Shown one piece after another: positions 51,910 through 60,436 of a DNA stretch of 64,000 nt (position 1 is the stretch's first letter; every line of letters starts with the position of its first letter). Origin of the DNA: Mycobacterium sp. GA-1199 (lineage in GTDB: Bacteria; Actinomycetota; Actinomycetes; Mycobacteriales; Mycobacteriaceae); the NCBI RefSeq assembly GCF_001500045.1, contig NZ_LQIX01000056.1, forward strand, positions 62,001 to 126,000, written 5' to 3'. The notes under the pieces were generated by a model. That model was not told where the DNA came from, did no database searches, and saw nothing but the letters and a program-made list of their open reading frames with translations. The position numbers were made by a program, and so were the translations under genes.

Positions 51910-51944
51910 CTGGCCGAGCGGGCGCGTGCCTACGCTAGGCAACC

Positions 51945-52427
51945 GTGACCACTCTGGAACAGATCGCACCGCCGTTCGTCGAGATGGCCCATTCGATCGT
52001 GTGGGCCTCTGTCGCCACCGTCGACGCGAACGGCCGGCCGCGCACCCGCATCCTGCATCCGTTCTGGGAGTGGGACGGGACCGATCTCTTCGGATGGATC
52101 GCCACCGTGCCTTCTCCGGTGAAGAAGAACCACCTCGCGGTGCACCCGGAGGTGTCGGTGAGCTACTGGACCACCAACCATGACACGTGCAGCGCGGAGT
52201 GTCTGGTCGAGTGGTACGTCGATGACGAAACCAGGGCGACGGTGTGGGACAAGTTCGCCACCGCCCCCGCACCGGTGGGCTACGACCCGCGGATCATTCC
52301 GATGTGGCAGGACGGGCCGACCTCAGACCAGTTCGCCGCACTGCGGTTGGCGCCGTACCGCATCCGGGTCATGCCCGGAACGGTGATGACGAAAGGTGAA
52401 GGCGCGCCGCTCACCTGGTCCGCGTGA
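51945..52427 (+). CDS. PNPOx-like flavin/F420-binding split-barrel protein
   Basis: The protein has 160 residues from a GTG start. VWASVATVDANGRPRTRILHP and the following ATVPSPVKKNHLAVHPEVSVSYW match the pyridoxamine-phosphate-oxidase-like split barrel. In actinobacteria this fold often binds FMN or F420. The substrate is unknown. The P450 gene follows 49 bp later, and a Ddn-like gene is on the other side of it, so this may be a redox cluster. Confidence 0.82.
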   Translation: MTTLEQIAPPFVEMAHSIVWASVATVDANGRPRTRILHPFWEWDGTDLFGWIATVPSPVKKNHLAVHPEVSVSYWTTNHDTCSAECLVEWYVDDETRATVWDKFATAPAPVGYDPRIIPMWQDGPTSDQFAALRLAPYRIRVMPGTVMTKGEGAPLTWSA

Positions 52428-52476
52428 AGATCGCGTACCGGTGCGGACCCGACACGACCTGGGTGATGATCTGCAC

Positions 52477-53835
52477 ATGACCACCACGCTCGACGTCTCG
52501 GCGTTGCCGCTGGTGCCGAAGAATCCGCTGCCGATCTGGCGGTTGGTCAAACTCCTCCGCAGGCTAGACACCGGCCAGGACGTCATTCGTGACGCCGGCG
52601 GCCCGATCACGCGCATCCAGGTCGCGCCGAAGTGGCTGTATCAACCGATCGTCGCCGTCATGTCGCCCGCAGGTATGCGCGACATACTCGGGCGCCCCGA
52701 CGGCTCCTCCGAGCGATGCATCTACCACGACGAAGTCCGCAACATGGCGGGTGACAGCCTGTTCGTGCTGCCCAACGAGCTGTGGCGGCCGCGCAAACGA
52801 GCGTTGCAGCCGGTGTTCACCAAGCAGAACGTCCGCAATTTCGGCGGCTACATGTCGGCGGCCGCCCAAGCCTTCGTCGACCGCTGGCCCGACGGCGGCG
52901 AACTCGACCTCGACGTCGAATGCCGCCGCGTCGCGATGCAATCGCTGGGCCATTCCGTCCTCGGCGTCGACCTCAACGAGCGCGCCGACACGATCGCCCG
53001 CTGCATGCACGTCGCGTCCTCCTACACCGCCGACCGCGCGCTGCGGCCCGTGCGGGCACCGCGCTGGCTGCCCACACCCGCCCGCGGCCGCGCGCGCCGC
53101 GCCGTCGCCGAGATGCGGGAGATCACCGACGAGATGGTCCGCGCATGTCGCGACGACCCGACGCGCGACGCCCCGCTCGTGCGGGCGCTGATGGCGGCCA
53201 GGGATCCCGAGACCGGGTTGCCGCTATCCGACGACGACATCTCGAACGACCTGCTGATCTTCATGCTCGCCGGCCATGACACCACCTCGACCGCGCTCAC
53301 CTACTCGCTGTGGGCGCTGGGGCGTCATCCCGACATCCAGGACCGCGTCGCCGCGGAAGCCGCCGCCATCGGTGACCGGGAACTGACCCCCGACGACGTG
53401 CCCCGGCTGACATACACCGTGCAGGTGCTGCACGAGGCGATCCGGCTGTGCCCACCGGCGGCCGGGGTGGCCCGGCTGGTCACCCGCGACATCGCGGTCG
53501 ACGGCTATCGCGTCGAGGCGGGCACCCTCGTGGCGCTCGGGCTCTACGGCCTGCACCACGATCCGGCGCTCTGGCCCGACCCGATGGTCTTCGATCCCGA
53601 GCGGTTCAGCCCGGAGAACACCGCGAACCGCGAGCGCTGGCAGTTCCTGCCGTTCCTCGCCGGTGGTCGCCCCTGCATCGGCGAACACTTCGCACGGCTG
53701 GAGACGACGCTGGCGTTGGCCACGATCGTGCGGGCCGCGCGGATCGAATCGCTGGACGGCGCGTTCGAGTGTGACGTGCCGTTCACCACCATCGCCAAAG
53801 GGCCCATCCGGGCCCGTCTGCGCCCGCGGACTTAG
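52477..53835 (+). CDS. Cytochrome P450
   Basis: The protein has 452 residues. The I-helix oxygen motif reads LAGHDTTSTAL, the K-helix has HEAIRLCPP (ExxR), and the heme Cys lies in FLAGGRPCIGEHFA. The overall form is closer to eukaryote-like/fatty-acid-type P450s than to the short bacterial class. I chose ATG 52477 over an upstream in-frame extension, which overlaps the PNPOx-like gene. The CYP family and substrate are not assigned. It converges on the Ddn-like gene with a 4-bp overlap of ends. Confidence 0.93.
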   Translation: MTTTLDVSALPLVPKNPLPIWRLVKLLRRLDTGQDVIRDAGGPITRIQVAPKWLYQPIVAVMSPAGMRDILGRPDGSSERCIYHDEVRNMAGDSLFVLPNELWRPRKRALQPVFTKQNVRNFGGYMSAAAQAFVDRWPDGGELDLDVECRRVAMQSLGHSVLGVDLNERADTIARCMHVASSYTADRALRPVRAPRWLPTPARGRARRAVAEMREITDEMVRACRDDPTRDAPLVRALMAARDPETGLPLSDDDISNDLLIFMLAGHDTTSTALTYSLWALGRHPDIQDRVAAEAAAIGDRELTPDDVPRLTYTVQVLHEAIRLCPPAAGVARLVTRDIAVDGYRVEAGTLVALGLYGLHHDPALWPDPMVFDPERFSPENTANRERWQFLPFLAGGRPCIGEHFARLETTLALATIVRAARIESLDGAFECDVPFTTIAKGPIRARLRPRT

Positions 53836-54212
53836 CCCCGCGTCAGCAGGACGGCCTGCTCGAACGGCAGCAGCCCGAACAGGGGCCGCATCCACCCGGT
53901 GACCGACGGCGCCGCCTCGGCTTTCGTGACCACCCGGGGGTCACGGACGCCGAACGTCCGGCCATACCTTCTCATCCGCCCACCGCCCGCCGCGGTGATG
54001 TTCTTCAGCCAGTCCCGGTCCGGGCCGTAGGTGAGCAGAATGGCCACGCCGTCATGGGTCGGGAACACCGTCAGCGGAGTCCGGTACGGCTTGCCCGACC
54101 TTCGCCCGGTGTGCTCGAGGATGCCCATCGACGGAGCCCACCCCGCCCACAGCCGCTGGATCGGATTGGTGACGCGACGGTTGAACCGCGCGAGCCATTG
54201 CGGAAGCTGCAT
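53832..54212 (-). CDS. Deazaflavin (F420)-dependent nitroreductase-like protein (DUF385/Ddn)
   Basis: The protein has 126 residues. The start MQLPQWLARFNRRVTNPIQR and the motif HTGRRSGKPYRTPLTVF are typical of the Ddn/DUF385 family. VAILLTYGPDRDWLKNI follows. Members use F420 to reduce quinones or nitro compounds, or are of unknown role. It diverges from hemL and its end overlaps the P450 end. Confidence 0.88.
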   Translation of the reverse strand: MQLPQWLARFNRRVTNPIQRLWAGWAPSMGILEHTGRRSGKPYRTPLTVFPTHDGVAILLTYGPDRDWLKNITAAGGGRMRRYGRTFGVRDPRVVTKAEAAPSVTGWMRPLFGLLPFEQAVLLTRG

Positions 54213-54306
54213 GGTCTCATCCAACTCGGAAGCCCAACGCGGCTCAACCGCGTGACCACTACACCCTGTAGTTGACGGTTTGCGCCGGGCTGGGACACTG
54301 GTGGCC

Positions 54307-55623
54307 ATGCGTGCTGACCAGATCACCACCGAGGTGTCGGCGCGGTTGTTCGCCGAGGCGTCGGCCGTCATCCCGGGCGGGGTGAACTCACCCGTACGGG
54401 CGTTCACCTCGGTCGGCGGCACACCCCGGTTCATCACCTCGGCGAACGGCTACTGGCTGACCGACGCCGACGGCAACCGCTACGTCGATCTGGTCTGCTC
54501 GTGGGGGCCGATGATCCTGGGCCACGCGCACCCCGACGTCGTGGCCGCGGTCCAGAAAGTGGTGACCGACGGCCTGTCCTTCGGCGCGCCCACCCCCTCG
54601 GAATCGGAGCTGGCCGCCGAGATCATCGGCCGGGTCGCGCCGGTCGAGCGGCTGCGGCTGGTGAACTCCGGCACCGAGTCCACGATGAGCGCGATCCGGC
54701 TGGCGCGCGGCTACACCGGCCGGGCCAAGATCGTGAAGTTCTCCGGCTGCTACCACGGCCACAGCGACGCGCTACTCGCCGACGCCGGTTCCGGCGTCGC
54801 CACGCTCGGGCTTCCGTCCTCGCCGGGTGTGACGGGTGCGGCCGCAGCCGACACGATCGTGCTGCCCTACAACAACGTCGCCGCCCTCGACGAGGTCTTC
54901 GCCCGGTTCGGCGACGAGATCGCCTGCGTGATCACCGAGGCCAGCCCCGGCAACATGGGCACGGTTCCGCCGCTCGACGGTTTCAACGCCGCGCTGCGCC
55001 GCATCACGGCCGACCACGGCGCCCTGCTGATCGTCGACGAGGTGATGACCGGATTCCGGGTCAGCCGATCCGGTTGGTACGGCCTCGATCCCGTCGATGC
55101 CGACCTTTTCACCTTCGGCAAGGTGATGAGTGGCGGGCTGCCCGCGGCGGCGTTCGGCGGCCGCACCGAGGTGATGGAGCGGCTGGCCCCGCTGGGGCCG
55201 GTGTACCAGGCCGGCACGTTGTCCGGGAACCCTGTCGCGATGGCAGCCGGTCTGGCGACACTGCGCGCGGCCGACGACGCCGCGTACGCCACACTCGACG
55301 CCAACGCCGACCGCCTCACCGCACTGCTCGAGCAGGCGTTGACCGAAGTCGGTGTGGCGCACACCGTCTCGCGGGCCGGCAACATGTTCAGCGTGTTCTT
55401 CACCGAACAGCAGGTCACCGACTTCGCCTCGGCGCGGGCGTCGGAGACGTGGCGGTTCCCGGCCTTCTTCCATGCGTTGCTGGACGCCGGTGTCTACCCG
55501 CCGCCGAGCGCCTTCGAGACATGGTTCGTCTCAACGGCTTTGGATGACGAGGCATTCGACCGTATCGCGGCCGCGCTACCCGGCGCGGCCCGCGCCGCCG
55601 CGGAGGCGGTCAAACCGGCATGA
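54307..55623 (+). CDS. hemL: Glutamate-1-semialdehyde 2,1-aminomutase
   Basis: The protein has 438 residues and is a class III aminotransferase. The PLP lysine lies in FTFGKVMSGGLPAAAFGG. GGVNSPVRAF at the N-terminus, SGTESTMSAIRLARG and LLIVDEVMTGFR are also diagnostic. It turns glutamate-1-semialdehyde into aminolevulinate, linking HemA to HemB. I chose ATG 54307; a GTG at 54301 and a TTG further up are in frame. It overlaps the next gene by ATGA. Confidence 0.97.
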   Translation: MRADQITTEVSARLFAEASAVIPGGVNSPVRAFTSVGGTPRFITSANGYWLTDADGNRYVDLVCSWGPMILGHAHPDVVAAVQKVVTDGLSFGAPTPSESELAAEIIGRVAPVERLRLVNSGTESTMSAIRLARGYTGRAKIVKFSGCYHGHSDALLADAGSGVATLGLPSSPGVTGAAAADTIVLPYNNVAALDEVFARFGDEIACVITEASPGNMGTVPPLDGFNAALRRITADHGALLIVDEVMTGFRVSRSGWYGLDPVDADLFTFGKVMSGGLPAAAFGGRTEVMERLAPLGPVYQAGTLSGNPVAMAAGLATLRAADDAAYATLDANADRLTALLEQALTEVGVAHTVSRAGNMFSVFFTEQQVTDFASARASETWRFPAFFHALLDAGVYPPPSAFETWFVSTALDDEAFDRIAAALPGAARAAAEAVKPA

Positions 55624-56255
55624 CCGAGAACGCGTCGGAAGACGGCGAGGCCGTGAAGACAGTGGTGCATGTGATGCGCCACGGTGAAGTGCACAATCCC
55701 GACAAGATCCTCTACGGCCGCCTTCCCGACTACCACCTCTCCGAGCGGGGTCGAGCGCAGGCCCAGACCGTCGCGGACTGGCTGGCGACGCGCGACATCG
55801 TCTACGTGGTCGCCTCGCCGCTGGAGCGGGCGCAGGAGACCGCGGCCCCGATCGCGGCGGGTCTGGGGCTGTCCGTCGACACCGACGACGAGCTCATCGA
55901 ATCGCTGAATATCTTTCAGGGACAACGGGTCTCACCGGGTGACGGTGCGCTGCGCGATCCCCGCAACTGGTGGCACCTGCGCAACCCGCGCACACCGTCG
56001 TGGGGGGAGCCGTACCGCGAGATCGCCGAGCGGATGACCGCCGCCGTGCATCGGGCCAGGGCCAAGGCGGCCGGCCACGAGGCGGTGTGCGTCAGCCATC
56101 AACTCCCCGTGGAGACTCTGCGCCGGTCGATGACCGGCCAACCGCTGCACCACTTCCCGACCCGGCGGCTGTGCAACCTGGCGTCGGTGACGTCGTTCTA
56201 CTTCCACGGGGAGACCTACGTCGGCTGGGGTTACGCGGAGTTGGCCGGACAGTGA
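55620..56255 (+). CDS. Histidine phosphatase family protein (Rv0525-like)
   Basis: The protein has 211 residues. The phosphohistidine motif is VMRHGEVHNPDKILYGR, with ASPLERAQETA and the second His in VCVSHQLPVE. It is a branch-2-like phosphatase of the phosphoglycerate-mutase superfamily with unknown substrate. It sits between hemL and the cytochrome c maturation genes with 4-bp overlaps on both sides, so a job in this operon is likely. Confidence 0.9.
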   Translation: MTENASEDGEAVKTVVHVMRHGEVHNPDKILYGRLPDYHLSERGRAQAQTVADWLATRDIVYVVASPLERAQETAAPIAAGLGLSVDTDDELIESLNIFQGQRVSPGDGALRDPRNWWHLRNPRTPSWGEPYREIAERMTAAVHRARAKAAGHEAVCVSHQLPVETLRRSMTGQPLHHFPTRRLCNLASVTSFYFHGETYVGWGYAELAGQ

Positions 56256-56899
56256 GTCGGTGGGTGGGGCGCGGCCGTTGGCTCTTCGCGCGGGCGCTCA
56301 TCGCGGCCTGCGCGGGATGTATCGCGCTGGCCGGCTGCTCCACCGGCGACGACGCCGTCGCGCAGGGCGGCACATTCGAATTCGTCGCCCCCGGCGGTCA
56401 GACCGACATCTTCTACGACCCCCCGCGGGATCGCGGCCGCCCGGGTCCGCTGCGCGGTCCCGATCTGATCGACCCGGACAAGACCATCTCCCTCGACGAC
56501 TTCGCCGGCAAGGTGGTGGTGCTCAACGTGTGGGGCCAGTGGTGTGGTCCGTGCCGAACCGAGATCACCGAGCTCCAACAGGTTTACGACGCCACCAAAG
56601 ACGTCGGTGTGCAATTCCTCGGCATCGACGTCCGCGACAACAACCGAGTTGCGGCGCGGGACTTCATCATCGACCGCGGTATCACGTTCCCGTCGATCTA
56701 CGATCCGCCGATGCGGACCATGATCGCGTTCGGGGGCCGTTATCCGACGACGGTGATCCCCTCGACGGTGGTCCTGGATCGCGAGCACCGCGTCGCCGCG
56801 GTCTTCCTGCGTGAACTGCTGGCCGAGGACCTCCAGCCGGTGGTGGAACGCCTTGCGCGCGAAAGCGATGGGGCGGACCCCGAGAAGGCCGGCACATGA
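56252..56899 (+). CDS. Thioredoxin-like lipoprotein of cytochrome c maturation (ResA/CcsX type)
   Basis: The protein has 215 residues from a GTG overlapping the preceding stop. A lipoprotein signal peptide ends in IALAGC. The thioredoxin fold has VVVLNVWGQWCGPCRTE, with the WCGPC redox pair. The cis-Pro region is PSTVVLD. It is anchored outside the membrane and should keep apocytochrome c cysteines reduced, using electrons from CcdA. Rv0526 is the counterpart. Confidence 0.93.
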   Translation: MSRWVGRGRWLFARALIAACAGCIALAGCSTGDDAVAQGGTFEFVAPGGQTDIFYDPPRDRGRPGPLRGPDLIDPDKTISLDDFAGKVVVLNVWGQWCGPCRTEITELQQVYDATKDVGVQFLGIDVRDNNRVAARDFIIDRGITFPSIYDPPMRTMIAFGGRYPTTVIPSTVVLDREHRVAAVFLRELLAEDLQPVVERLARESDGADPEKAGT

Positions 56900-57747
56900 G
56901 TTTCGACCAGGTGGACCAGCTGATCGCCGGCGGTCCGGTTCTGCTGGCCCTCCTGGTCAGCGCGCTCGCCGGGCTGGTGTCGTTCGCGTCGCCGTGCGTG
57001 GTGCCGCTGGTGCCCGGTTACCTGTCGTATTTGGCCGCGGTCGTCGGCGTGCAGGATGCCGCTGCCCCCGGAGAAGCCGCCGTACTGGTTCGCCGAGACC
57101 GACGCTCTGGCGGAAAAACTCGGGAAGAACCCGCCAAAACGTCGGTCTCGGCGAAAGCCACCCGGCTTCGCGTCGCCGGCGCAGCGGCATTGTTCGTTGC
57201 CGGGTTCACGGTGGTGTTCGTGCTCGGCACCGTCGCCGTACTCGGGATGACGACGTCGTTGATCACCAACCAGCTTCTGCTGCAACGCATCGGCGGCGTG
57301 GTCACGATCGTGATGGGGCTGGCGTTCGTCGGGTTCATCCCCGCGTTACAGCGGGAGGCGCGGTTCACGCCGCGGCAGATCTCCACGCTCGGCGGCGCCC
57401 CGCTGCTCGGCGCGGTCTTCGCCCTGGGCTGGACACCGTGCCTCGGTCCCACCCTGACCGGCGTGATCGCGGTCGCTTCGGCCACCGACGGCGCCAACGT
57501 CGCCCGGGGCGTCGCGCTCGTCATCGCCTACTGCCTCGGCCTGGGAATCCCGTTCGTGCTGTTGGCATTCGGATCTGCGCGCGCGGTGCAGGGTCTGGCG
57601 TGGTTGCGCAGGCACACCCGCGCGATCCAGATCTTCGGCGGCGTGCTGCTGATCCTGGTGGGCGTGGCGCTGGTGACGGGGCTGTGGGGAGACTTCGTGT
57701 CCTGGATGCGGGACGCCTTTGTCAGCGACGTGACGCTGCCGATATGA
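56896..57747 (+). CDS. ccdA: Cytochrome c biogenesis protein CcdA
   Basis: The protein has 283 residues and six transmembrane segments. The two functional Cys lie in LVSFASPCVVPLVPGYLSY and LGWTPCLGPTLTG, so electrons can cross the membrane to the thioredoxin-like partner. Between helix 1 and helix 2, residues 66-86 come from a 63-bp palindromic repeat (57091-57153). They form an Arg/Gly/Lys-rich loop that other mycobacterial CcdA proteins, about 259 residues as I recall, should lack. It overlaps both neighbours by 4 bp. Confidence 0.95.
   Translation: MSFDQVDQLIAGGPVLLALLVSALAGLVSFASPCVVPLVPGYLSYLAAVVGVQDAAAPGEAAVLVRRDRRSGGKTREEPAKTSVSAKATRLRVAGAAALFVAGFTVVFVLGTVAVLGMTTSLITNQLLLQRIGGVVTIVMGLAFVGFIPALQREARFTPRQISTLGGAPLLGAVFALGWTPCLGPTLTGVIAVASATDGANVARGVALVIAYCLGLGIPFVLLAFGSARAVQGLAWLRRHTRAIQIFGGVLLILVGVALVTGLWGDFVSWMRDAFVSDVTLPI
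57091..57153. repeat. Palindromic element (copy B) inside ccdA
   Basis: The 23-bp arms run 57091-57113 and 57131-57153. The right arm holds CCGCCAAAACGTCGGTCTCG and pairs with the left arm except for two or three positions in the AAAA part. The right arm is almost the same as in the copy at 29656-29679. Its length is 63 bp, an exact multiple of three, and it is read as 21 codons. Confidence 0.85.
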
Positions 57748-59318
57748 CGAAAGTGTTTGCGCTGGTTCGTAACACCTGGCGGACCCTGACGTCGATGGGC
57801 ACCGCGCTGGTGTTGCTGTTCCTGCTGGCGCTCGCGGCGATTCCGGGCGCACTGCTGCCGCAGCGCAGCCTTAACGAGTCGAAGGTCGACCAGTACATCG
57901 CAGAACACCCCACGATCGGGCCCTGGCTGGACCGGTTGCAGGCGTTCGACGTGTTCTCCAGCTTCTGGTTCACCGCGATCTATGTGCTGCTGTTCGTCTC
58001 GCTGGTGGGCTGCCTGACCCCACGCCTGATCGAACACTTCCGAAGCATGCGGGCCAACCCCGTGCCCGCCCCGCGCAACCTGGGCCGGCTGCCCAAACAC
58101 CACGCCGCCGAGGTGTCCGGCGGGGCGGATGAGGTGGCGACGACGGTGAACGAGCGGTTGCGCGGATGGCGCACCCTCACCCGCTCGGACAACGGAGCCG
58201 TCGAGATCTCGGCGGAGAAGGGCTATCTGCGCGAGTTCGGCAACATCGTGTTCCACTTCTCGCTGCTCGGCCTGCTCGTGGCGGTGGCGGCAGGCAAGAT
58301 GTTCGGCTACGAAGGCAACGTCATCGTCATCGCCGACGGCGGTCCGGGCTTCTGTTCAGCCTCGCCGGCGGCGTTCGACTCGTTCCGTGCCGGAAACACC
58401 GTCGACGGCACCTCGCTGTATCCGATCTGCCTGAGGGTCAACGACTTCCAAGCCGACTATCTGTCGACGGGACAGGCGACGTCGTTCGCCGCCGACATCG
58501 AATACCAGGCGGGCACCGATCTGGAGTCGGGCACCTGGCGGCCCTACCAGCTGAAGGTCAACCATCCGCTGCGGGTCGGCGGTGACCGGGTGTACCTGCA
58601 GGGCCACGGATACGCCCCCACCTTCACGGTGACCTTCCCCGACGGGCAGACCCGCACGCAGACCTTGCAGTGGCGACCCGACGACCAGATCACGTTCCTG
58701 TCGTCGGGTGCGATGCGGTTCGACCCGCCCGCGGGCACCTATCCGGACTCCGATGACCGTCGCAAGAACCAGCTCGCGATCCAGGGCCTGTTCGCCCCGA
58801 CCGAACAATTGCACGGCACGCTGCTGTCCTCGAGCTTCCCGGCGCTCAACGACCCCGCCGTCGCGATCGACATCTACCGCGGCGACACCGGCCTGGACAG
58901 CGGGCGGCCGCAGTCCCTGTTCACGCTGGACCCGCGGCTGATCGAGCAGGGCCGGCTGACCAAGAAGGCACGGGTCAACCTCGGCGCCGGCGAATCGACG
59001 CGCCTCGACGACGGCACCCTGGTGCGGTTCGACGGCGCCGTGCCGTTCATCAACGTGCAGGTCTCCCACGACCCGGCGCAGGTATGGGTGCTGGTGTTCG
59101 CGATGACCATGATGGCGGGCCTGCTGGTGTCGCTGGTGGTGCGCCGGCGCAGGATCTGGATTCGGATCAGCCCCGCGGGTCCGGGTACCGTAACCGTCGA
59201 GCTGGGCGGGCTGGCGCGCACCGACAACTCCGGGTGGGGCGACGAGTTCGAGCGGTTGACGCAGCGCCTCTTTCCCGACGCGAGGCCGGCGCACGCCGCA
59301 GGAGAGAAGGTCACATGA
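57744..59318 (+). CDS. resB: ResB/Ccs1-type cytochrome c maturation protein
   Basis: The protein has 524 residues. Three N-terminal transmembrane segments are seen (first at SMGTALVLLFLLALAAIPGALLP). A large outside domain (about 215-440) and a final transmembrane helix (VWVLVFAMTMMAGLLVSLVV) follow. ResB works with CcsA to carry heme out and attach it to apocytochrome c. ATG 57744 overlaps the ccdA stop; the longer open frame upstream lies inside ccdA. Confidence 0.95.
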   Translation: MTKVFALVRNTWRTLTSMGTALVLLFLLALAAIPGALLPQRSLNESKVDQYIAEHPTIGPWLDRLQAFDVFSSFWFTAIYVLLFVSLVGCLTPRLIEHFRSMRANPVPAPRNLGRLPKHHAAEVSGGADEVATTVNERLRGWRTLTRSDNGAVEISAEKGYLREFGNIVFHFSLLGLLVAVAAGKMFGYEGNVIVIADGGPGFCSASPAAFDSFRAGNTVDGTSLYPICLRVNDFQADYLSTGQATSFAADIEYQAGTDLESGTWRPYQLKVNHPLRVGGDRVYLQGHGYAPTFTVTFPDGQTRTQTLQWRPDDQITFLSSGAMRFDPPAGTYPDSDDRRKNQLAIQGLFAPTEQLHGTLLSSSFPALNDPAVAIDIYRGDTGLDSGRPQSLFTLDPRLIEQGRLTKKARVNLGAGESTRLDDGTLVRFDGAVPFINVQVSHDPAQVWVLVFAMTMMAGLLVSLVVRRRRIWIRISPAGPGTVTVELGGLARTDNSGWGDEFERLTQRLFPDARPAHAAGEKVT

Positions 59319-60370
59319 ATCCCGAGCAGATCGACATCGGTTTGGCCCGGTACTCGGATTGGGCGTTCACCTCATCGGTGCTGGTTCTGGTGGGTGCGCT
59401 GCTGTTGCTCGCGATCGAGTTGGCTTACAGCCGCAGCCGCAAGGTCGACGCCCGGGAGCTCGTCGGAGCCGCGGCGGCGGCGACATCGGCGCGGGGAGCC
59501 GCGGCGGCGGCGACATCGGAGCGGGGAGCCGCGGCGGCCGGCGGGGTCCGCGCGGACAGCGCCGCACCGGGCGTCGTAACCGAAGCCCGGCGCCGTCCGG
59601 TCGACGAACGCATAGGCGGAGCGGGTCTTGCGCTGACCTACCTCGGCATCGGCTTGTTGCTCGCCAGCATCGTGTTGCGCGGAGCGGCCACCTCGCGGGT
59701 GCCGTGGGGCAACATGTACGAGTTCATCAACCTGACCTGCTTCTGCGGGCTGGTTGCGGCGGCGGTGGTGTTGCGCCGACGCCAGTACCGGACGCTGTGG
59801 GTGTTCGTGCTTCTTCCGGTGCTGATCCTTCTGACGGTTTCAGGCCGCTGGCTTTACACCAACGCCGCGCCGGTGATGCCCGCCTTGCAGTCGTACTGGC
59901 TGCCCATCCACGTCTCGGTGGTCAGCCTCGGGTCGGGGGTGTTCCTGGTCGCCGGTGTCGCCAGCATCCTGTTCCTGCTGAAGATGTCGCGCTTCGCCGA
60001 CCCCGAACGCCGCTCGGGCGACGGCATTCTCACCCGCGCCCTGGACAGGCTTCCCGATCCGCAGACCTTGGACCGAATCGCCTACCGCACCACTATCTTC
60101 GCCTTTCCGGTGTTCGGGTTCGGCGTCATCTTCGGCGCGATCTGGGCCGAAGAGGCATGGGGCCGCTACTGGGGCTGGGACCCCAAGGAGACCGTGTCGT
60201 TCATCGCGTGGGTCCTGTACGCCGCGTATCTGCATGCTCGCTCCACCGCCGGGTGGCGCGACAAGAAGGCCGCGTGGATCAACGTCGCCGGCTTCGTTGC
60301 GATGGTGTTCAACCTCTTCTTCATCAACCTGGTCACCGTCGGCCTGCACTCCTACGCCGGAGTCGGCTGA
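59315..60370 (+). CDS. ccsA: Heme-handling protein CcsA/CcsB (cytochrome c synthase subunit)
   Basis: The protein has 351 residues and about eight transmembrane segments. The tryptophan-rich heme motif reads WGRYWGWDPKETVSF. Conserved His residues lie in LPIHVSVVS and at the HARSTAG site. It receives heme and joins it to apocytochrome c with ResB. The cytoplasmic loop after helix 1 contains Ala-rich repeats encoded by a 30-bp tandem repeat. It ends the overlapping operon that begins with hemL. Confidence 0.95.
   Translation: MNPEQIDIGLARYSDWAFTSSVLVLVGALLLLAIELAYSRSRKVDARELVGAAAAATSARGAAAAATSERGAAAAGGVRADSAAPGVVTEARRRPVDERIGGAGLALTYLGIGLLLASIVLRGAATSRVPWGNMYEFINLTCFCGLVAAAVVLRRRQYRTLWVFVLLPVLILLTVSGRWLYTNAAPVMPALQSYWLPIHVSVVSLGSGVFLVAGVASILFLLKMSRFADPERRSGDGILTRALDRLPDPQTLDRIAYRTTIFAFPVFGFGVIFGAIWAEEAWGRYWGWDPKETVSFIAWVLYAAYLHARSTAGWRDKKAAWINVAGFVAMVFNLFFINLVTVGLHSYAGVG
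59465..59538 (+). repeat. 30-bp tandem repeat in ccsA (about 2.5 copies)
   Basis: Units start with GGAGCCGCGGCGGCGGCGAC at 59465 and 59495, with a partial copy from 59525. They encode GAAAAATSAR / GAAAAATSER in the first cytoplasmic loop. The copy number may vary between strains. Confidence 0.85.
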
Positions 60371-60436
60371 GTCGCAGTTCTTGTGCTTGGCTAAGATCGG
60401 CGGCGAAATCCTGCGAAGCCTTGGGGGACCGTCGGC

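Noticed and set aside
56811..57743. Upstream extension of the resB frame
   Set aside because: It overlaps ccdA and the thioredoxin-like gene completely and reads as arginine-rich shadow. ATG 57744 in the ATGA overlap is the natural start.
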